Positions 27,201 to 35,300 of a stretch of DNA of 64,000 bases are shown in pieces. The DNA is taken from the NCBI GenBank assembly GCA_036768485.1, contig JAVLUZ010000154.1, positions 22,785,577 to 22,849,576 on the forward strand, read 5' to 3'. The position numbers and the translations under genes are program-made. A model generated the notes under the pieces. That model was not told the DNA's origin and did not search any database. It saw nothing but the letters and a program-made list of their open reading frames with translations. Position 1 is the stretch's first letter, and every line of letters begins with the position of its first letter. This DNA is from Mermis nigrescens. Lineage: Eukaryota > Nematoda > Enoplea > Mermithida > Mermithidae.

Positions 27201-29046
27201 TCGAAAAAATTTTTGCCGAATACAAAAAAACCGTGCAGTCCACTGAATTGATTATGAATTTATTTTAAGAAGTTTGCAACTATCAATTCAGAAAATCGAG
27301 ACAAAAGAAAACCGTAAGTTTTATCATACGAGGAAATAAGCATAGAAGCAAACGGCAGCGCGTCATTGATGTAGAAGGTAACAGGCCGGCAATAGGGGGA
27401 TAAAGCCCCAGAAATTCAGTCCAGTAAACCTGCCGTTTGAGCTTTTTTGCTAGTCAAATGACAAAAACGGTCGAAATATCTTATAAACGCTTTAATGTGG
27501 AAAAAACATATTTTTAAAGCATTTTTATACTATTTTGACTGGATTATATCGCTTTTTCACATAAAATTTAAAAAGAAATTGATCAATTTGGCGAAAAAAT
27601 TTGAATTTTTACACCATTTTGACACAATTTTGGACGTTTTTTGAGCTTAGCTTTTTTCTAAAACATGATGCAGAAAATATTTCGTCAGCTAAAAATCGCT
27701 GCACAGTACCTGTCTGTCTGACTCTTCAGGGCAGGGAGTAACCTCCTAATCCGCCTATTTGCATGTATGCAGCGCGCGTACGTAACTGACCGCTTGCGAG
27801 ATTCTATCTAGTTCAATCCGGCCGCCCCGCAGACCCCCGAAACAGCCCTATCCCGATCTTCTCTGAAGTACCCAGATTTCCAAATCTTTAACGGAAAATT
27901 TCTCATTCACGAGTATACACTTGATAATCACCTAAACACTGATAGAATCAGATCAGAAATTGAAACTAATACACATTTGATAAAAAATAGCATTCAATTT
28001 GCCTGAAGCATTAAACTCATTTTATTTCTTGATTCAATTTTATGAAAAATTCATTTTCAATCATGGATTAGAAACTGTGATACATTGTGTCTGAGTGTTT
28101 TAAGCAAAAACGGTTTATCTTCTGATAAAAAAGCGAGTACCAATGCAAATGTAAAAACATGTCTAAAAGCGAATCTTGGAATCTCGTTTTTAGCCTGAAA
28201 TTCTTCAACATATTCAAGCAATGCATCCGCAGCTGTTTTCTGAGTAATGTTCTAGATCTTGAACGAAGGACATACCAATGTAAAAGGACGTATTTAAGGG
28301 AGAATGATCGCCACGGCCCCATGGCGAAAAAAAATTTTGAATGGTAAGATAACGCACGGAAAAAGTAGGATAATTTTATCTTTGTTAGAGAATCTTCATA
28401 TTTTTGACGCTTCGCGCCACATGTACACAAAGTATTTTCTATCATTTTGTGTCAAATGCGAAAAAAATGACACTTTTCACGGTCTATAAAAAAGATTTTT
28501 TTAAAGTTCGAATTTTATTATCTTAATGGATAACGCATGTTGAAAAACGTCATGAATGCATTTTTTAACCAACTTTCCGAGATATGAATTAATTTATGTT
28601 GAGTCCACCCACCCCCTTAGGCGAATCCTGGATACGAACTAGCATACGTGCATACGTTTTTGTGTCTATTCAATTGTTGATCTCTTCTTCAACACCATTT
28701 TGTTCAGCCATGATCAGACATGTTGAGTTTCCTAATCATGCGCCATTGCTCACAAATAAAACTTCATTAGGTACCTTACCTAAATTCAGTCTACACTATT
28801 ACCTAATCATTATTGCATTTGAGATTTCAATTTTTCAGATTGTTTTTTTAAGATGTAGAAGCTTTTGTTCAATACTTAAAAGCAGTTCCTGTAACCTCTG
28901 AGTCAAAGTTTCTGAACCCACTCAAATTGAAATATTGACAGTTATCACATACAATTTCGAATAGGTACAAACTAACTATGTTATGTAAATGGAAACGAGT
29001 AGGAATTTACTTCTATGTGATCCCACTTATGATAGTCCACAGGCAT
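5976..29046 (-). CDS. cdc37: Hsp90 co-chaperone Cdc37, complete, 8 exons
   Basis: Cdc37 brings client protein kinases to Hsp90 in the cytosol. Coding exons, 5' to 3' on the minus strand: 29046-29011, 26335-26144, 23778-23683, 19862-19743, 18295-18137, 16593-16472, 7012-6823 and 6239-5976. They sum to 1179 bases, 392 residues plus stop, against about 380 in human. Residues 1-19 ([19 protein letters not shown]) match the conserved start; Ser14 sits in the acidic casein-kinase-2 context. THPN.DT.SLFRWRH follows, then a coiled coil (about 25-105), [13 protein letters not shown] (about 112-124), and the Hsp90-binding middle region with [18 protein letters not shown] and [20 protein letters not shown]-like and [17 protein letters not shown] lead to the C-terminal MQECFESQD domain. 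Phases agree at every junction. Intron 3 lacks GT-AG. Introns carry most of the repeats listed here; the longest is 9.5 kb. No other family fits. Confidence 0.95.
6245..6545. repeat. A-rich microsatellite in cdc37 intron 7
   Basis: Degenerate runs of AAATAAAAAG and AATAAAAAT type on the plus strand. The hydrophobic minus-strand open frames here are translations of this T-rich strand, not genes. Confidence 0.85.
6823..7012 (-). CDS. cdc37: cdc37 exon 7
   Basis: One base completes Lys242, then residues 243-305: [20 protein letters not shown] onward to [18 protein letters not shown]. Acceptor tcttaag, donor CGC|GTCAGT. Confidence 0.95.
7320..7705 (+). repeat. Family M copy in cdc37 intron 6
   Basis: Starts catacataatcttaaggg and ends near cccatgctgtacatgtctg. 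Includes the hairpin TCGGCGCTTCGTGCC at about 7493. Confidence 0.7.
7720..8708. other. Intronic DNA with family V fragments
   Basis: Inside cdc37 intron 6. The stretch around 8100-8290 carries GTGTAAAGTGTAAACC and TTTACAC-like motifs of family V. No exon was recognised. Confidence 0.4.
8711..9303. mobile_element. MITE with ~150-bp TIRs, TA target site
   Basis: Left end CATGGTGGGCCAAAAAAAGG, right end the inverse CAGGGTGGGCCAAAAAGG; the inverted match continues for about 150 bp into each end (8711-8870 against 9170-9303). TA dinucleotides flank it (8709-8710, 9304-9305). TA insertion and CAGGGTGG ends point to a Tc1/mariner-mobilised MITE. The unpaired middle is about 300 bp and has no transposase. 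Confidence 0.85.
9306..10487. other. Intronic DNA, nothing recognised
   Basis: AT-rich stretch of cdc37 intron 6. Small open frames near 10096-10345 show no family resemblance and no repeat boundary was found. Confidence 0.4.
10531..11761 (+). mobile_element. Mariner/Tc1-type transposon, full length but dead
   Basis: TIRs: left CAGGGTAGTCCACGTATC, right (inverted) CAGGGTGGCCCACGTATC, about 26 bp with two mismatches. TA duplications at 10529-10530 and 11762-11763. Length 1231 bp, normal for a mariner. It sits 41 bp inside the left TIR of a family T element, so it is the younger insertion. Confidence 0.92.
10689..11618 (+). pseudogene. Mariner-type transposase, frameshifted
   Basis: Would cut and paste its own element through an N-terminal helix-turn-helix region and a C-terminal catalytic domain. 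The ATG at 10689 gives [17 protein letters not shown] and stops within 35 codons. Homology resumes in other frames: ETGSVQN..., then [18 protein letters not shown] and [18 protein letters not shown]. The catalytic part keeps [18 protein letters not shown], and later [20 protein letters not shown]. The last frame ends at 11616-11618. At least three frameshifts and several stops break it, so it is non-functional. Identification is from familiar mariner motifs; the subfamily is not resolved. Confidence 0.85.
12407..14070 (+). repeat. Family V copy 1, interrupted by a hAT-like MITE
   Basis: Begins TAGGTAGCGCGTTTGCGCC, TATAATATACTTGAGTACC, like the copies at 40151 and 49135. A hAT-like insert occupies about 12474-13028, then the family resumes at AGCTATAACGGGATACATC. 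The right part repeats GTGTAAAGTTTACAC-type motifs and segments with GAATCTGACT. No protein is encoded. Confidence 0.75.
12474..13028. mobile_element. hAT-like MITE inserted in family V
   Basis: Left end CAGGAACGGATTCAAGCGGGG, shortened here to its recognisable part; right end inverse of CTGTGGCTGATCTAGG. It breaks family V exactly where the uninterrupted copies read CACCCCCCTACAGC. Contains a GGCGCTTCGCGCC hairpin at 12779. No clear target duplication remains. Confidence 0.6.
14197..15638. mobile_element. Family T element B
   Basis: Left TIR from GCAAAAAATGCTCTGATGG; right TIR from about 15450 to the diverged end near 15638. A GC-rich hAT-like element (14756-15367) is nested in the middle. 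Confidence 0.75.
14756..15367. mobile_element. hAT-like MITE with CCGGAG arrays
   Basis: TIR core AGTGATCGAACGGAG on the left and, inverted, CAGTGATTGACTGGAG on the right. Flanking octamers gctcctag and actcctac agree at six of eight positions. Next to each TIR lie degenerate arrays of GATCCGGCTCCGGCC type. The TIR resembles that of 303-1050 although the arrays differ. Confidence 0.7.
15795..15855. repeat. (TTAA)n/(TTTA)n microsatellite
   Basis: Plain runs of ATTAATTAATT passing into TTTATTTATTTA. Confidence 0.9.
16472..16593 (-). CDS. cdc37: cdc37 exon 6
   Basis: Residues 202-241 and two bases of codon 242. [20 protein letters not shown] leads into [20 protein letters not shown]. Acceptor ctcatag, donor AA|GTAGGT, phase 2. 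It contains no initiator-started frame of useful length, so it is easily missed; it was found by homology to the AHQTIVMQFILELAKSL segment of the family. Confidence 0.93.
16835..17265 (+). repeat. Family G copy (intron 5/6 side of cdc37)
   Basis: Begins near GCATGACAAGTCAGGGTCGG and ends near CCCCTAAGTGCATGTC. Middle has the recurring text GGTCAAAATAGCCTATAAAACGC, cut here to its core. It lies just downstream of family-typical AT DNA between 16594 and 17430. Confidence 0.65.
17430..17655 (-). repeat. Family K copy
   Basis: GGGCGTGGAGGGTTTGGGG at the left, then TTTTTTGATGCCATGAGAAA and a right end at GCCGCCCACCTATG. Shared with 31738-32010, 45640-45905, 51785-52050 and 59128-59385. Confidence 0.7.
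18137..18295 (-). CDS. cdc37: cdc37 exon 5
   Basis: Residues 149-201, [17 protein letters not shown]... to QCLDYEMEE. Acceptor ccgtag, donor GAG|GTGCGT. Start of the Hsp90-binding domain, with [20 protein letters not shown]. Confidence 0.95.
18341..19047. mobile_element. hAT-like MITE, target duplication unclear
   Basis: Left end CAGGTCCGTATCCAGG, right end inverse of CAGGGCCGTATTTAGTGG. A family M copy (18370-18690) lies within its left half, and a GACGCAAAGCGCC hairpin near 18912. Confidence 0.6.
18370..18690 (+). repeat. Family M copy
   Basis: From ACATGATCTTGTGGGGTTCG to CCCATGCTATGTATGTCTG; same order of blocks as the copy at 7320. Confidence 0.6.
19743..19862 (-). CDS. cdc37: cdc37 exon 4
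   Basis: Residues 109-148, [17 protein letters not shown]... to DDETKFAEL. Acceptor caacaag, donor CTG|GTAAAA. PLNVDT replaces the usual PWNVDT, so the conserved Trp is Leu here. Confidence 0.93.
20148..20228. repeat. GGACCCGGACCCGA-type short repeat
   Basis: Three degenerate units of about 30 bp, each AAAATTTTGGACCCGG and a GAG/GAACCCGA variant. Similar text recurs at 21833-21982 and, weaker, at 16290-16385 and 12300-12370. Confidence 0.7.
20245..20635 (-). repeat. Family M copy, carries hairpin
   Basis: Ends read TTTTGGGGGTCAGGC and CTCCTAAGAACACGTCTG; hairpin TGGCGCCAAGCGCCG near 20440. Confidence 0.6.
20655..21015 (+). repeat. Family M copy, opposite orientation
   Basis: Mirror arrangement next to the previous copy; hairpin TCGGCGCTTGGCGCC near 20792 and right end CGTGGCTATGCATGTCTG. 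Confidence 0.6.
21634..21672. repeat. Short GGGTCACGGGGCCGG tandem repeat
   Basis: Two and a half units of 15 bp. Confidence 0.8.
21833..21982. repeat. GGACCCGGACCCGA-type short repeat
   Basis: Four or five degenerate units, each with TTGGACCCGGACCCGA or its diverged form, in cdc37 intron 3. Confidence 0.7.
22100..22475 (-). repeat. Family G copy
   Basis: From CACATAGGGGATGAGGG to ACCCTGACCTTGTGCATC; hairpin CCGGCGCTTCCCGCC near 22195. Confidence 0.6.
22927..23543. mobile_element. hAT MITE, 617 bp
   Basis: Starts CAGTAGCGGATGTAGG and ends AAATCCGCCCCTG. Flanks atggtagc (22919-22926) and atggcagc (23544-23551) agree at seven of eight. The middle has two hairpins, GGCGCGAAGCGCC near 23156 and GGCGCGTAGCGCC near 23400, in the same text as part of 12780-13000. 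Confidence 0.85.
23683..23778 (-). CDS. cdc37: cdc37 exon 3 (3' edge non-canonical)
   Basis: Residues 77-108, [15 protein letters not shown] onward to [15 protein letters not shown] coiled coil (exact end EELAKKEK). Acceptor ggcaatgag, phase 0. The 3' edge is set by protein continuity with exon 4. The sequence there is GAAAAG|CTACGC, not GT; the nearest GT (at A|GTATTT) is in the wrong phase. The heptamer AAGCTAC occurs at both the end of this exon and the start of exon 4, so the true cut may lie anywhere within it. Confidence 0.8.
23873..23938 (-). pseudogene. tRNA-Arg(TCG)-like pseudogene without anticodon loop
   Basis: Minus-strand 66-nt tRNA-shaped sequence. The acceptor strands GGGACTG and CAGTCTC pair; the D arm has GCGTAATGGATAATGC and the T arm GGTTCGAGTCC. 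The two halves of the anticodon stem, TCGGA and TCCGA, abut directly, so the 7-nt loop with the anticodon is gone (66 instead of about 73 nt). The T-stem also has mismatches. The D and T arms resemble eukaryotic tRNA-Arg(TCG). A deletion by slippage between TCGGA repeats would explain it. It lies in cdc37 intron 2 and cannot decode. Confidence 0.8.
23945..25050. repeat. Cluster of three family G copies
   Basis: Copies at about 23945-24370 (+), 24375-24680 and 24690-25050 follow each other in changing orientation. Landmarks are CAGGGTCGGCAGAGGGGTG at the left, CCCTGTCGACCCTAATC mid-way and GCCGTCCCTGACCATGTGC at the right. A hairpin CCGGCGCGAAGCTCCGG lies at 24236. Confidence 0.65.
25060..26080. 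other. Intronic DNA, nothing recognised
   Basis: cdc37 intron 2. One hairpin GGCGCTCCGCGCC at 25709 within an AT-rich stretch similar to other hairpin-bearing repeats; otherwise unassigned. Confidence 0.4.
26144..26335 (-). CDS. cdc37: cdc37 exon 2
   Basis: Residues 13-76, from [20 protein letters not shown] to LANANLNE. Acceptor ttttcaag, donor GAG|GTTTGC, both phase 0. Carries the kinase-facing N-terminal segment and the start of the coiled coil. Confidence 0.95.
26345..26640 (-). mobile_element. 3' end of a non-LTR retrotransposon (probable)
   Basis: On the minus strand an 85-codon frame ends [18 protein letters not shown] and stop, directly followed by an (AAAT)n tail at about 26345-26360. 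A short coding remnant running into a simple tetranucleotide tail is typical of 5'-truncated LINE copies. The clade is not identified, and no reverse transcriptase motif is present. Confidence 0.5.
26804..27235 (+). mobile_element. Family H2, copy 3, exact 8-bp target duplication
   Basis: Starts CAGTGTTTTTTTGTACAAGG, ends at the inverse of CACGGTTTTTTTGTATTCGG. Octamer cagtccac is repeated exactly at 26796-26803 and 27236-27243. This copy fixes the ends of the family and its hAT-like class. Confidence 0.88.
27375..27775 (+). repeat. Family G copy in cdc37 intron 1
   Basis: From AACAGGCCGGCAATAGGGGG to TTGCATGTATGCAG with the usual central AT block. Confidence 0.6.
27790..29010. other. cdc37 intron 1 remainder
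   Basis: AT-rich with one hairpin block (GACGCTTCGCGCC at 28408) and a MITE-like end CTTAGGCGAATCCTGGATAC near 28617. Open frames around 28068-28901 cross these repeats and are not considered genes. Confidence 0.4.
29011..29046 (-). CDS. cdc37: cdc37 exon 1 (start codon)
   Basis: Encodes [12 protein letters not shown], residues 1-12. ATG at 29046-29044; the donor GAA|GTAAAT follows in phase 0. The near-invariant DY.KW.HIE of Cdc37 proteins makes the start secure. It is too short for ordinary ORF calling. Confidence 0.9.
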
Positions 29047-29304
29047 TATCGTATGCGAAATGCTGGCTCCGTTAAATGGAAAAGCGTTGTAATGTGAGCG
29101 ACTTCAAACCTGTAAGACTGAATAGTTAACGAAGCAGATTATGACGGCTCTCAGAGCAATTCTATAAAAAATCAATTGAAAGTTGAATAGGTAACAGATT
29201 GAGTTTTATAGAAATTAAGTTCGTCAAAGTTGGACTACGAAAAGTGCCCTAAGTCTGTCAAAGTGATATAATACTAAGGTGAGGCATCGGAGTTTGGGGG
29301 CATA

Positions 29305-29780
29305 GGCGCACATGGGTAGGATCGGCAGGGAGATGGGTAAAATCCCAGAAATCCAGACCAGTCAATTTATGGTGTTCACGCCTTTTTCTACTAATCAAAT
29401 GACGAAAATGGTCAACATATTCTATAGAACGCTTTTACGCTGTAATACCGCATTTTAAAGCATTTGTAGTCCAGTCTGACTGCATTACATCGCTTGTAAC
29501 ACTAAAAAATACATCAATTTATCAATTTGTCGATAAATTTCGACTTTTTAGACCATTTTGACAGAATTTCGTACGCTTCTTATTTTTTAAGTAAACAGTA
29601 AGTAAAGTTATGAATTCGGCGAGCGCACACATTTTGACATTATTCCTGCTTATGTCCGCAAAAATATTGCATAATATATTCTATTAGATCAAATCGCCGG
29701 AATGTACCTTATTATCTGACCCTTCCACGGACATACGTGGGCAATTAATAGAGCTTAGCCCCATTGCATGTCAACCAGTT
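29305..29780 (+). repeat. Family G copy upstream of cdc37
   Basis: From GCACATGGGTAGGATCGGC to CCCCATTGCATGTC. It starts about 260 bp upstream of the cdc37 ATG, so the promoter region between 29047 and 29300 is short. Confidence 0.6.
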
Positions 29781-29789
29781 TAGAACTAA

Positions 29790-31365
29790 ATAGACCCTAT
29801 TTATAATTGTGAAACTCATCGCGAAGCGCCGAAAATTTTTCGCGATTTTTGGCTGAAAATGCAAAGGTAGGAGTAAAGGAAAAGAATCATTCTCATGTTT
29901 CATTTCGGGGAACGTTCCCCCCTATCCCTCATGGGTAGGGGCCTGACTACCACCCACATAACTCCAAGCCTAATCCTAGGAAAAATTAGGAAGTTTGAAA
30001 AAATCAATAACTGTTGCGATTATACTTTGCACAATAGCAATTACTATTCTGTATAAGTGCCGCCAGGATTGCCAAGTGCTCTTGTCGAAAAACCACCAAT
30101 TTTTACTTCAAACTACCTGAAAAACCCCCAACTAATGTTTAAGCATAGGCGCAAAAAAACCTCAATCGCTAAAAATGACTAAAAGGGGGAAGGAAGGAGA
30201 ATCCCTTTGAGGAAAATTTCGACATCTTCAAGAACTGAGCAATATGGTTGCATGATGCTGTTCTGTGGTGAGTGGTGACGTAAAAATTGAAAAATGCTTC
30301 TTCTATCTTTTGACAGTTTCTATGGTTTTATTGCAGGAAAACTCAAAAGAATTAGCGCTTGACGCGCATAACAAGCATGTTTTACGTCAAAAACGTAAAA
30401 AATTTCGAAAAAAAAATTAATTTTCAAATCTCTTAAATAGTGCAGGTGCAGGACGATCACCCTTTTTCCACTTTTTGGTACACCTATTTGTCAACCAAAA
30501 TTTTGGGAAATGGAATAAATTTTTGGGCTTGGTTGGCATTCGTGGAAAATTTTTGTAATGTTAGAATGCGTTTTAGAGAGGTAAAACTTCTAAAATTTTT
30601 CGGCGCTTCGCGCCGAATCGATTTGATTCTTACTTGTTATTAGTGTTTAAGCCGCGCCGCGCCATTGCAGCATTTTTATCGACAATCTGGTCTAATACTT
30701 CACTACGATTGAAAATCCTCATCTTCTGCACGGATTTGGTCAGTTTTTGTAATGCAAAAATGCGATTTAGAGTGCTAAAATTTCAAAATTTCCTGATGAC
30801 GCTTCGCGTCATCTGATAAATTAGTTTTTATTGTCAAAAGCGACTTCAGAATTGGCTAAAATGTTTTACTGAAGGATAGAAATTCAGGTTTCAACAGAAA
30901 TAACGTATACTGATCGTGATACTTCTAGTAGAGCGCGAAATTTTCACACAAAAAGTGCATCAAAGACGTCTATTATTACATGTGTACATAGGATTTTCTA
31001 CTTAAAAAACACTGATTTTTTTAGCACAGGCGCTCTATTTTTAACGTTTTTAGACCTCTCAAAAAACGAGGGAAAAGGGTGGAAAAAGTGGAAAAAGAAA
31101 TTGGGTCTGGTCTATATTGTCAGCCAAACCGCTGGGAAAAAACGGTGCTCGGCACTGGCAACCCTGGCTGCTGCGTGTTTTTTGTTGCTTTGCTTCCGTT
31201 TTTTCTACAGTTGCTAAAACAGTCATTAATTGCTTATCATTTGTAGCTTACATACCAATAATTAGCTACGTCAACCGGATCGATGACTTTGACGGTGTGA
31301 TCTTTTTTTATATGAATACATATATGTGTGATATGTTCGCCCGAATGGAAAAAGGCTGATATCAA
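29790..31365. other. Repeat-like DNA with three hairpins, no gene
   Basis: Hairpins at 29822, 30600 (TTCGGCGCTTCGCGCCGAA) and 30797 (GACGCTTCGCGTC), each in AT-rich text. No exon was recognised; small plus-strand frames at 30440-30816 cross the hairpins. Confidence 0.45.
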
Positions 31366-31370
31366 TTAGG

Positions 31371-31454
31371 TACCATTAATGATGTCGATCACACACATCT
31401 ATTGCTCGTCTTTACCATTAATGATGTCGATCACACACTTCTATTGCTCGTCTT
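31371..31454 (+). repeat. 42-bp unit repeated twice
   Basis: Two nearly identical units starting TACCATTAATGATGTCGATC and ending CTATTGCTCGTCT; one base differs. Confidence 0.9.
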
Positions 31455-31565
31455 AAACACGTTATCACCTACACGCGTAATGCATATACAAATATGAAAT
31501 TATATAGATGGGTACCTATAGTCTGTTTTCTTAGTGCATGAATCAGCTCGGAAAACTAATATCTT

Positions 31566-31685
31566 TTTATAGGAAAAAGCTACCTATGTACATGCCTACA
31601 GTCGCAAAATCTGTTAAAAATCAGAATTTCTCTAAGCAACGCAAAAAATCGAATGTATGTAAATTCTGCGGCCTGCAGATTGAAC
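31566..31685 (+). mobile_element. Solitary fragment of a family T TIR
   Basis: Matches the inner half of the family T inverted repeat (AGTCGCAAAATCTGTTAAAA, then CTCTAAGCAACGCAAAAAAT and TTCTGCGGCC), without the outer GCAAG end or a partner. Confidence 0.65.
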
Positions 31686-31737
31686 CAAAAAACGATTGAA
31701 AAAGTAGCAAATTAGTTATGCACATACATATGTACGT

Positions 31738-32010
31738 GGGCAGCATCGAAATTCTGGCGGAGGTGAAAGATTTTTCAAAGTTAAAAAAATGGTCTTAAAA
31801 AATGGTGGTATGACAAAAAACGCTATTTTTCAACGTTTATCCGAGCACTATCCATTGGCATCAAAAAAATAGCGAAAAAAGCAAACAAATTTCAAAATTT
31901 GAATTCTGGGGGATATTTTGGTTTTTTGGGGGTTGGGGATATTCGATCTTATAAGGGGTGCATACCCTCCCCAAACCCCCCCCACCCTCACCCCATGCCC
32001 ACGTGTGGTT
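31738..32010 (+). repeat. Family K copy, inverted
   Basis: From GTGGGCAGCATCGAAATTCT to CACCCCATGCCCACGTGTGG; ends form an imperfect inverted pair. Confidence 0.65.
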
Positions 32011-32375
32011 ATGCAATCTATGGGAAAGTGGAGTAAGCTATAAATAGACAATCAGAACATGTCAAATCTTTTCGGCGCTTCGCGCCGAATCATTTGTTTT
32101 CTGTATTGTTTTTATAAGTAAAATACAAAGATTAAAAAAGTAGGAAATTATTTGTCGATTGAAGGATGATAAGGACGTCCCTGAGACCATATGAGGAAGC
32201 GGCGGCGAACTTTAAAATATAACGTACATACCTCACTGTACAATTAGCGAATCAATTGATGCGAGGTGAGTACTAAGAAACTGCTCTTTGCCGATTGGCT
32301 GAATTGTTGGCCCAACCCGTAAATCCTACTAATGAAAAAGATAGGGAGAAAGAAATAGCATGATAACTAAGCATA

Positions 32376-35300
32376 GGTAACCACACACTGAGCCTGGACT
32401 ATGACAATCATAAGTAACAACACCCGGAGTCTGGGAGAAACAGGAGAAACGGCGAAACCGTGATACGCATACATAGGTAACAACCTCGGAGTCCGGGAGA
32501 AACGGGAGAAACGGCGAAACCGTGATAAGCATAGGCAACCACACCCGGAGCCTGGGAGGAACGGGACCACACTCGGAGCCTAGAAGAAACGAGAGAAACG
32601 GCGAAACCACGATAAGCATAGGTAACCACACCGGGAGCCTGGGAGAAACGGGAGAAACGGCGAAACCATGATAAGCATAGGTAGGTAAGCACACCCGGAG
32701 CCTGGGAGAAATGGGAGAAACGGCGAAACCATGATAAGCATAGGTAACCACACCCGGAGCCTGGGAGAAACGGGAGAAATGGCGAAACCATGATAAGCAT
32801 ACATAGGTAACCACACCCGGAGCCTGGGAGAAACGGGAGAAACGGCGAAACCATGATAAGCATAGGTAACCACACCGGGAGCCTGGGAGAAACGACGAAA
32901 CCATGATAAGCATAGGTAGATAACCACACCGGGAGCCTGGGAGAAACGGGGGAAACGGCGAAACCATGATAAGCATAGGCAACCACACCCGGAGCCTGGG
33001 AGAAACGGGAGAAACGGCGAAACCATGATAAGCATAGGTAACCACACCGGGAGCCTGGGAGAAACGGGAGAAACGGCGAAACCATGATAAGCATAGGTAG
33101 GTAACCACACCGGGAGCCTGGGAGAAACGGGAGAAACGGCGAAACCATGATAAGCATAGGTAACCACACCCGGAGCCTGGGAGAAACGGGAGAAACGGCG
33201 AAACCATGATAAGCATAGGTAACCACAACGGGAGACTGGCAGAAACGGGAGAAACGGCGAAACCATGATAAGCATAGGTAACCACACCGGGAGCCTGGGA
33301 GAAACGGGAGAAACGGCGAAACCATGATAAGCATAGGTAGGTAACCACACCGGGAGCCTGGGAGAAACGGGAGAAACGGCGAAACCATGATAAGCATAGG
33401 CAACCACACCCGGAGCCTGGGAGAAACGGGAGAAACGGCGAAACCATGATAAGCATAGGTAACCACACCGGGAGCCTGGGAGAAACGGGAGAAACGGCGA
33501 AACCATGATAAGCATAGGTACATAGGTAACCACACCCGGAGCCTGGGAGAAACGGGAGAAACGGCGAAACCATGATAAGCATAGGTAACCACACCGGGAG
33601 CCTGGGAGAAACGGGAGAAACGGCGAAACCATGATAAGCATAGGTAGGTAACCACACCGGGAGCCTGGGAGAAACGGGGGAAACGGCGAAACCATGATAA
33701 GCATAGGTAACCACACCGGGAGCCTGGGAGAAACGGGAGAAACGGCGAAACCATGATAAGCATAGGTACATAGGTAACCACACCCGGAGCCTGGGAGGAA
33801 CGGGAGAAACGGCGAAACCATGATAAGCATAGGTAACCACACCGGGAGCCTGGGAGAAACGGGAGAAACGGCGAAACCATGATAAGCATAGGTAGGTAAC
33901 CACACCGGGAGCCTGGGAGAAACGGGAGAAACGGCGAAACCATGATAAGCATAGGCAACCACACCCGGAGCCTGGGAGAAACGGGAGAAACGGCGAAACC
34001 ATGATAAGCATAGGTAGGTAACCACACCGGGAGCCTGGGAGAAACGGGAGAAACGGCGAAACCATGATAAGCATAGGCAACCACACCGGAGCCTGGGAGA
34101 AACGGGAGAAACGGCGAAACCATGATAAGCATAGGTAACCACACCGGGAGCCTGGGAGAAACGGGAGAAACGGCGAAACCATGATAAGCATAGGTAGGTA
34201 ACCACACCGGGAGCCTGGGAGAAACGGGAGAAACGGCGAAACCATGATAAGCATAGGCAACCACACCCGGAGCCTGGGAGGAACGGGACCACACTCGGAG
34301 CCTAGAAGAAACGAGAGAAACGGCGAAACCATGATAAGCATAGGTAGGTAACCACACCGGGAGCCTGGGAGAAACGGGAGAAACGGCGAAACCATGATAA
34401 GCATAGGTAACCACACCGGGAGCCTGGGAGAAACGGGAGAAACGGCGAAACCATGATAAGCATAGGTAGGTAACCACACCGGGAGCCTGGGAGAAACGGG
34501 AGAAACGGCGAAACCATGATAAGCATAGGTAACCACACCCGGAGCCTGGGAGAAACGGGAGAAACGGCGAAACCATGATAAGCATAGGTAACCACACCGG
34601 GAGCCTGGGAGAAACGGGAGAAACGGCGAAACCATGATAAGCATAGGTAGGTAACCACACCGGGAGCCTGGGAGAAACGGGAGAAACGGCGAAACCATGA
34701 TAAGCATAGGTAACCACACCGGGAGCCTGGGAGAAACGGGAGAAACGGCGAAACCATGATAAGCATAGGTAGGTAACCACACCGGGAGCCTGGGAGAAAC
34801 GGGAGAAACGGCGAAACCATGATAAGCATAGGCAATCACACCCGGAGCCTGGGAGAAACGGGAGAAACGGCGAAACCATGATAAGCATAGGTAACCACAC
34901 CGGGAGCCTGGGAGAAACGGGAGAAACGGCGAAACCATGATAAGCATAGGTAGGTAACCACACCGGGAGCCTGGGAGAAACGGGAGAAACGGCGAAACCA
35001 TGATAAGCATAGGCAACCACACCCGGAGCCTGGGAGAAACGGGAGAAACGGCGAAACCATGATAAGCATAGGTAACCACACCGGGAGCCTGGGAGAAACG
35101 GGAGAAACGGCGAAACCATGATAAGCATAGGTAGTAACCACACCGGGAGCCTGGGAGAAACGGGAGAAACGGCGAAACCATGATAAGCATAGGCAACCAC
35201 ACCCGGAGCCTGGGAGGAACGGGACCACACTCGGAGCCTAGAAGAAACGAGAGAAACGGCGAAACCACGATAAGCATAGGTAACCACACCGGGAGCCTGG

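Noticed and set aside
28068..28901. Open frames of 101-125 codons on both strands
   Set aside because: They overlap each other, cross a hairpin repeat and a MITE end, and have no splice or family support; the region is cdc37 intron 1.
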